Below, piece by piece: positions 57,904 through 64,000 of a stretch of 64,000 nt of DNA. A program made the position numbers and the translations under genes. The notes beneath the pieces were generated by a model. It made no database searches. It was given only the letters and a program-made list of their open reading frames with translations, and was not told the origin of the DNA. Source of the DNA: Pleurodeles waltl (taxonomy: Eukaryota; Chordata; Amphibia; Caudata; Salamandridae); contig NC_090444.1 of assembly GCF_031143425.1 (NCBI RefSeq), positions 1,352,846,323 to 1,352,910,322 of the forward strand, in the 5' to 3' direction. Position 1 is the stretch's first letter; each line of letters starts with the position of its first letter.

Positions 57904-59013
57904 TTTCCTTGGCATGAGGAGAGAAAGACAACCTCCAGTGTACGGCCAACTGGTAAACCTGGACACCATGGAAGAGAGCACATAATACAAAAATATTGCC
58001 TGAATAGGCAGACTGTCATGGATCTCTGTGATCAATTGGAAACAGATCTGATGCCTGCCATTTGCAATCCCAATAGCATACATCCCATCGTTCAAGTCAT
58101 GTTAGCGCTACCCTTCCTGATCACTGTGTCCTTTCAGAATACAGTAGCCCTAACTGCAGGGATGTCTCAACTCATGTTCAGTCTGGTTTTGAAGGCTGTA
58201 CTGTCTACATTGTTGAAACACCTGGACAGCTACATCATGTTTCCCCAATGTGCGGATTTGGCCTATGTGAAGCCAGAGTATTATGTTTTGGTACAGATTC
58301 CATATGTGATTAGAGCCATAGATGGCACCCATGTAGCCTTGGTTCCCCCAGTGCCAATGAACAAGTATATAGGAACAGGAAAAATTACCACTCCATCAAC
58401 GTCCAAGTGGTGTGCTTGGCAGACCAGTACATTTCACAAGTATGTGCCAGGTTTCCTGGATCAATCCATGATTCCGTCATCATGCGAAACAGCAATATCC
58501 AACTGCTGATGACAGAACTCCACACAGAGAGGGCTTGGCTTGTCTGCAAAGTCTTTTTTCCTACTATCACAAAAGTGCATGTACAATATATATGTTTGTG
58601 TTGTTATACCTATTCCTTATAGGGGACTCTGGCTGTCCAAACCGTCCTTTGTTATTGACACCAGTGAGGTACCCAACCATGCCAGGGGAAGTCTAACTCA
58701 GTGAGGCCTATGGAAGGACAAGGTGTGTCGTGGAGTGAATTTTTGGGCTTCTGAAGGCAAGATTTCACAGTTTGGACAAATCTGGAGGAGCAATCCTCTA
58801 CTCACCTAACATGGTATGCATAAATTATTGTTGCCTGTTGCATGCTCTACAACCTTGCCCTGAGACATCAGATACCATTCATCCGAGGTAAGGGGCTGCC
58901 AGCAGTACCTGTGAGTGTAAATGCAGATTTGCCAAGTGAGGATGAGCCAGATGAAGCTGAAGCTGAAGCTGGAGTCGTCAGGGCAGATCTCATCAATAAG
59001 TACTTCAACTGAC
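57904..59013 (+). pseudogene. HARBI1-like DDE transposase of E3
   Basis: This is homologous along its length to the E2 transposase. It begins after a CCCATATAG acceptor with MRRERQPPVYGQLVNLDTMEE (57912-57973, written here only in part as the conserved LVNLDTMEE), then shifts frame near 57980. The long frame 58018-58509 carries VIRAIDGTHVALVPP (first Asp, ~58320). After another shift, RFPGSIHDSVIMRN (58450-58490) and ERAWLV follow. The next exon starts at about 58621 after CTTATAG with GDSGCPNRP (second Asp). The region around the catalytic Glu is disrupted (58700-58800). The C-terminus CCMLYNLALRHQIPFIRG and an acidic tail end at 59013. The first-to-second exon junction confirms the intron position seen in E2. 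It is clearly inactive. Confidence 0.85.
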
Positions 59014-60228
59014 TATAGGTATGTGATGTGTGGTCAATAGTGAGATTTCATTTTGGAAACTAAAAATTATAGCTGGCATATCACCTCATGTTTACCAAAA
59101 ACTGTGAGGGGTTAGGTAGCTCCAATGCCAATGAGTCAGATATGCATGCAGATTGTTATTTGGTATTGTGTACTGAACAGTGTGGTATACAGTATCATTA
59201 CTTTTTTCTGCACAAGCTAAGTCACACTTGTGAAAATAACTTATCAGAAATTATGTATGTTGACAATTTATTCCTATCCCTTATCTTTGACAATCACAGA
59301 TATGCTGAAATTAATTTTGGCTCTTCTCATTGATAAGTCACAGACAGTGACAGAGGCAGATGTGATTTTCTTGAAGGCATGAGAAGTTGACATGGATGAA
59401 ACCAGGTAATGATTAGCATGAGTATGTGGAGTGTCACTCATATGGCAAGACTGTCAGGACACTGGGAAGGAAGTGTGTTCTCCCACCAAGAAGACCTGTT
59501 TGGTACTAGAGAAGGTCAAATGATGCCATGTGTGTGTCCATATGTATCTGTCACGTGCAAATGTTGAACCAGAGCCTCTACCATCATAATGGTTTCTGTT
59601 ATTTGTGACCTACCTTGCACATAGCTGCCAATGTGCATGTCTCTAAGGATTGACATAGGTGAGTGGCAAACCTACAGGTACATGACCATGGTAAGAAGGT
59701 TCCAGGACAGGGCACATCAGTAATGATCTCTGTCTTCATCATGGGGTATGATTATTAGGAACTTAAGATATGGGTATTTGATAAGGCTTCACCTGGTGAT
59801 ACAAAGGACCAATATGTATGCCTCCTGGCTTGAGGAAAGGCTGACATATCCCTAACTACAGTAGCCTGTGGGTTAGTAGTGTATGACACCTAATCTGACA
59901 TTCTGAAGTCACCAGCAGTACTAGTCTATCTGTTGGTTGCAAAGCAACAAATAAATATGTGGAGATGTACAGTACACCTGTTTTAGATTATGTCTATGTT
60001 ACAATCTCAATGTAATGGGTCTCCTGGTGATACTGTACACGTGTGATGTTCATAACAAAGGTTGTACAATACAGAGGGACATATTGGTACAAGCGTTGTT
60101 ATACATTACTGTTGTACATGGTTAATACATGACACTTACACAGGATCTGTGTTAAAGTGGTATTTTTGGCAGAGTAAAATATAATACAATCTGTGTGAAT
60201 TGAAACTGGAATAACAGAAATTTCAGTC
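59014..60228. other. Spacer containing the E3/E4 junction
   Basis: No family-like frames are seen. Sequence equivalent to the spacer between transposase and gene A of E2 is not obvious, so the exact join of the oppositely oriented copies cannot be placed. Confidence 0.35.
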
Positions 60229-60310
60229 ATGGTGGATGAAATCATCAGGGTAGCTGCTACACCATTTGGGGACACAAGTCCAGTGCCCTTGCACCACAAG
60301 AAAATGAAGC
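60229..60310 (+). pseudogene. Gene A N-terminal fragment (E4)
   Basis: The frame MVDEIIRVAATPFG corresponds to MVEEIVRVEPQLFG at the start of gene A in E1 (3916). The DNA is about 75 % identical by eye over ~58 bp. It is on the plus strand, while the rest of gene A next to it is on the minus strand. This suggests an inversion breakpoint near 60310. Confidence 0.5.
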
Positions 60311-60374
60311 TAGGTTTCAGAAAAATTTAACAGGGTGTATCTGTGGCACACAAGGGGTAAGAATCAGGAGAGGA

Positions 60375-62340
60375 TCACTTCCTGGCAGTGGGTTTGGTCT
60401 GGGCTTCTGCTCCTCCTGGATGTCTGGGTGACATCCATGTTTGTGGGGGCATCCTTCTGCTACAGATGGTGGGGTGCCTGAGGCATGTCCTTCCCCTAGC
60501 AGGGCCTCCATTCCACTAGCAGCAGCAGATGTTGAAGGGTCTGAAGAATCATTACCAGTGGAAGAGACGTGATATGTGGCAGACCTACTCAGGGTAGTGT
60601 TTATGTCCCTCAGCACCCTAGCAATGGAAGCCAGTATGGCATTTTGTGCCTGCCACTGCTGCATGGTTTCCTGGTGGTTGTCCCTCTACAGCTGTTGGAT
60701 TTCCCCTAGCATGGTGAGTACCTGGCCCATCAAACCTTGGCAATTCTGGTAGGCTCCCAAGACTTGGGAGATGGTTTCCTGGTGAGTATTTTCCATTTGA
60801 GCACCCATCCTCTGGCCCACACCATCCCTCCACGTACCCTACCCCCATGTGCCTGTGCCCTTGGCACAGTGTGGCCACCCTCAGTGGTGACAGGTCCATC
60901 ATTGTCTCAGGTACCTGTACTGGGGGTCACACAATGGATGAAACATTCCTTGGGACACAGGTTTGGGGACATATGGTTGCCTGTGATGTATATGTAACAT
61001 GGCTGGGAGGGGTCAATGTAGACAGTGTGAGGCTGACAGTTGTTGACTGACCAGGTGTCCCTGATGGGCCAGCTTTGTCGTCAGTGTCCACACATCCAAG
61101 GGTGTTGTGCTCACTGGGACCTTCATTCAGAGGGGTTGTGGCAGTCTCGGTATTCTCTCCATGGTGGCAAGGGCAAGGTTACCTGTGGGAGGAGTAGAAC
61201 ACACAGTTGCTGTAAGTGATACAACAAGTTATATTGAAGATTTACAATTAGTGATGCTGTGTGAGATGCACACACTGCCTTAACATGATCCCAAGAAATG
61301 ACAATGACAGCTGCTACCAATTCCTATTACGTATAACATGAGCCTCTGATGTTTTAATACCATCCATCATGCTAAAAGATATTAAGCTATGCTGGTAGTT
61401 ATTTGACTGCAGATACACACTTATGGTGACTGACTATTGACATGGGGAGTAACCTTTTTGTGCATAGTGAAGTGTATGGCATGATACATGGCACAAAAAG
61501 CTGTACAAAGCACAATAGTGTCAGAGTAGGGACATAGTATGGGAGTAGGCAATTGACATTGACCTCTATCTGGATGTACTGCATGTGCATCCACTTGGGC
61601 ATCTAGAGCCCCCCTGCCCCCCCCCCCCCCCCCCCCCAGGTGAGTACATTTCAATTTTTTTTATAAGGGCAGTTGATTGGGCACTCAGCTGCTTTTTTTG
61701 CTTGCAATGGTAGTGGGACTGAGCCATTGCATTGCTGTCATTGTCATAAACTGTTTCACAGTGGAATATAAATCATGGCTTACATTGGTTGTTATTTTCA
61801 CATGCATGACAACTCACATTTGGTGCATTGGTCTGGTTTTCTTTATGGTGGAATGTTTCTTTCTACAAATTGTAGTGCTATTAGTTCCCAAGACCTAACA
61901 TCACATTCCCAAGGGCTGTAGACCCAGGTGAGGTTAGTGGACATGTGGCATACCAGGTTGGTTTGGTATTTGTGATGGGGAAAATTGGTGAGGGAGCATG
62001 CAAGACAAAACATTTTGGTGACATGTATGTTGTGGGAACTTACCAGGCTCCACTCCTCCAGGTATTCCAGTCAGGCCCTCGGGATGCAGTATTTCCAAGA
62101 CCTTCTCCTCCCAGGATGTAAAAGTAGGTGGAGGAGGTGGGGGTCCACCTACAGTTTTGAGTACCGCCAGCTGGTGCCTCAATGCTAGGGAACGTACCTT
62201 CCCCCTGAAGTTGTTCCACCTCTTCCTCATGTCCTCCCTTGTGCGTGGATACCTGCCTACACAATTCACCCTGTCAACTATTCTTTACCACAACTCCATT
62301 TTCCTGGCTATTGATGTTGATGGTTGCTGGACCTGTACCC
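60375..62340 (-). pseudogene. SANT/Myb-like gene A body (two exons, minus strand)
   Basis: Exon 1 (62340-62045) reads SIARKMELW, a stop, RIVDRV, then RTREDMRKRWNNFRGKVRSL, the second half of the gene A domain. It continues through GGPPPPPPTFTSWEEKVLEI to HPEGLTGIPGGVEPG and a CTG|GTAAGT donor. Exon 2 (61181 to 60375) follows a CTCCCACAG acceptor. It includes MQQWQAQNAILASIARVLRD (near 60660), a likely coiled-coil stretch equivalent to MASILGEFKELN in E2, a Ser-rich part with STSAAASG, and a basic end at the TGA read at 60377-60375 (minus strand). Exon borders agree with E2, supporting the two-exon model. Frame breaks and one stop inactivate it. Confidence 0.7.
61617..61637 (+). repeat. Run of 21 cytosines
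   Basis: This is an uninterrupted C homopolymer within the gene A intron, next to another C-rich word. It may be inflated or shortened by sequencing error. Confidence 0.8.
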
Positions 62341-62349
62341 CGAACAGGT

Positions 62350-63060
62350 GTGGCAGGTGATCTCTATGGGTCAGTCGACTATTGTGAATGCCATCCAGGG
62401 ATTGGCAACTCAAATCCAACAGAGCAATGCATCCCCTAGGGGGAATTAATGGTGCATTGGCTGGCCTACAGAGATCATTTCAGGTTCTGGATTCCCCATG
62501 ACAGCAGCCAGTCACCTCTTGTCTTCTGCCCCCCCCTTCACTTTCCTCTTCCTAGAGACAGGTTTGCATGCATCCACCTCAACAGACAAATGTAGCACAC
62601 ACAAACACAAGCACCATAAGACATACCAGCATGCACACAGACAACATCCACCCGCAGACAGAGGAACAGTCATGATTTGCCCACAGACACCACCCAGGAA
62701 GACCCTCAGACATCCACCCTAGTCACCACACCCACAGACACCACAAACACTGACATGCCTACATGCAGCATATCCACCATACCTGCAGTCACCACCCCAA
62801 CATACAGCCACCCACCCACCCACCATGGCATCACTCCAGCCTCTCTACCCCCCTCAGCCCAAGAAACATAAACACCCACACTCACCCATCCAACAGATAT
62901 CCACAAGCACACCTCACTCAAACATGCATCCAAAACATCCACACCGACACATCATATAACCACTCCCTCAACCGCCACACAAAAACACCCTTCAGATGAC
63001 ACTCCCTGTGAGTCCAAGAAAACGTTACTTTCCGAGTTTGACCTTTTCCCTACTCCTCCT
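62350..63060 (+). pseudogene. Gene B exon 3 fragment of E4
   Basis: SMGQSTIVNAIQGLATQIQQ (62368-62427) matches the helical block of gene B in E2 (SMGQTAIVNVIQGLTSQMQQ). It breaks at a stop within LEGIHG-equivalent sequence (62447), resumes as a CA-rich Thr/His/Pro region, and ends in a Pro-rich piece near 63050. Exons 1 and 2 are absent upstream, because reversed gene A lies there instead. Confidence 0.65.
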
Positions 63061-63139
63061 CCCCCCATGACACCCCTAAAAAGCCTATTTCCCTCCCCAA
63101 GTTCATCCCTTCCACCTGCATTTCCTTTCCTAGGTTTGA

Positions 63140-63870
63140 GTTGTTCATGGCTGATATTGGTTGTGTGGCAGTATTTTTGTGTGTGTGCTGCTTGATGCTT
63201 CCGATATTGTCTGCGCAGTCTGTAAGGTTGTGTGTAGTGCTTTTATACCTCAGGAATTGTGTGTGTTTTGTGTGATGGGTATGTGCATGTAGCTGATTTG
63301 TTGTTGTCATGGTGGTGTGTTGTGCTAGTGTTGATATGTGTTTGTTGTAGTGATGTGTGGCTTTGTGTGGTTGGCCTGTTTGAGTCTGCCTGTATTGCGC
63401 ATGGCATAATAGGTTCGGTGTACTGTGTGTGTGTGTGATGTGTATGTCGATTGCTAGGTTATATGATAGTGTAATTGTGTGTGTTTCATCACAGATCATT
63501 GTATATTGTGTTGTGTGTGTGGAGTTCCTGGCCAGTGCTGGTTGTGAGTGTTTGACATGTGAACATATTTGTGTGGTTGTGGTGTTGTTGTTACAAGTAT
63601 GTTTGCTGTATGTGAATTGATGGGGATGGCCCTGTGCTGTGTTGCCATGCAGAAACGTGTGTTCTTGATGTGTGAAGTGTGTGTGTGCTGGCTGCAGTGT
63701 GAATGCTGTGTATGTGTGGGTGTGTTCGTTGGTGTGTGCTGGCTGCACTGTGCGTGCTGCGTATGTGTGGGCGTGTTTATTACTGTATGTGTGTGTTATT
63801 GTACTGTTACCTGTGTAGCCCTCACACCCCCCTCTGTATGGTTTGTTATTTAACAGTTGATATTCATACA
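63140..63870 (+). repeat. GT-rich tract of E4
   Basis: TGTGTG/TTGTTG-dominated sequence is equivalent to 45180-45720 in E2. On the minus strand this opens a 273-residue frame full of HTHT/TTTQ, which is composition, not a gene. Confidence 0.7.
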
Positions 63871-64000
63871 TTTTACAAATGTAACAGGTGAGTGGGTGTG
63901 ATTATGGCTGTTGTCTTCTTTGTAGGTGTTGATTCCGCTGTCTTCCGGCGAGCAGGAGCAGCGAGATGGCGCCTAGTTGTGGTTCCATGGTGGCTCCAGA

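Larger units (their letters stand above)
48792..60228 (-). mobile_element. Harbinger-like element E3, reverse orientation, interrupted
   Basis: GGGGCCTCATTATGAGTTTG at 48792 is a terminal repeat of the same group. The next ~350 bp match the right arm of E2 reversed (for example 49022-49070 against 45838-45890). The order continues as a mirror of E2: CA-rich tract (49.25-49.8 kb), gene B on minus (53515-57132), transposase on plus (57904-59013). A LINE (49800-52149) and repeat D (52350-53505) are inserted. The left terminal repeat expected on the far side of gene A is not seen. The junction with the oppositely oriented copy E4 lies somewhere between 59.0 and 60.2 kb; the end given is a working boundary. 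Confidence 0.6.
60229..64000 (+). mobile_element. Harbinger-like copy E4, partial, runs off the window
   Basis: It comprises the gene A fragment (60229), gene A body in reverse (60375-62340), gene B exon 3 in plus orientation (62350-63060), a CA-rich tract, a GT-rich tract (63140-63870), and a right arm at 63.9-64.0 kb. The last ~60 bases match, in reverse, E3 at 49090-49150, and resemble E2 at 45725-45780. So the outer ends of E3 and E4 are both right arms, in mirror orientation. The transposase and gene B exons 1-2 are missing from E4. Confidence 0.5.

Noticed and set aside
63050..63871. 273-residue open frame on the minus strand
   Set aside because: It is read antisense through the GT-rich tract of E4; Thr/His-rich composition with no domain.

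Overview
The window looks like intergenic DNA from a very large, transposon-packed vertebrate genome. A salamander or newt fits best. This is an inference from the kinds of LTR, Harbinger, L2-tail and hairpin elements and their nesting; no database search was possible. I found no convincing host protein-coding gene, rRNA, tRNA gene or CRISPR array. Essentially every gene-like signal belongs to a transposable element, and all of these genes are broken.

Layout. 0.2-1.05 kb: a satellite of ~101-bp dimers. 1.5-1.8 kb: SINE-like tRNA heads. 3.0-9.6 kb: an LTR (family L) with a 5-bp target duplication GGTAC, split by a Harbinger-like element (E1), which itself carries a fragment of another LTR family (B). 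10.7-18.2 kb: a ~300-370-bp tandem satellite split by two more family-L solo LTRs; one of these holds a probable endogenous-retrovirus-type LTR and a 926-bp serial-hairpin element. 18.35-19.4 kb: a GAGTG-type minisatellite. 20-25 kb: two more family-L LTRs, one split by a 583-bp serial-hairpin element. 25.6-26.6 kb: a second ~930-bp hairpin element. 26.6-31.4 kb: a composite repeat with ~375-bp and ~160-bp tandem units and a tRNA-derived SINE. 31.5 kb: a 191-bp near-perfect MITE. 32.7-36.7 kb: a family-B solo LTR (duplication CCAAT) split by a third ~922-bp hairpin element. 37.4-46.1 kb: the best preserved Harbinger-like element (E2). 46.1-48.4 kb: another LTR-like repeat (C). 48.8-64 kb: inverted, rearranged Harbinger-like copies (E3 in minus orientation, E4 in plus) interrupted by an L2-type LINE and another repeat (D).

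The main biological story is one Harbinger-type system. Elements E1, E2 and E3/E4 share one gene order: SANT/Myb-like gene A, a HARBI1-like DDE transposase on the opposite strand, then a second, different SANT/Myb-like gene B, followed by a CA-rich and then a GT-rich tail. Canonical PIF/Harbinger elements have one transposase and one Myb/SANT gene, so two Myb-type partners is unusual. In this family the transposase cuts and joins DNA, and the Myb/SANT partner carries it to the nucleus and to the element ends. Short non-autonomous elements in the window share the terminal core TCATTAYGACNTTGGYGG or 3-bp target duplications and may be passengers of this system.

A second striking theme is structural. 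Three ~925-bp elements (GGCCCATATTTATAC ends, 3-bp duplications TAA, TTT, ATA) and one 583-bp element are built almost entirely from consecutive short hairpins. In addition, the SINE at 30.3 kb and the LINE at 49.8 kb share a 3' tail, as expected if the LINE family mobilises the SINE.
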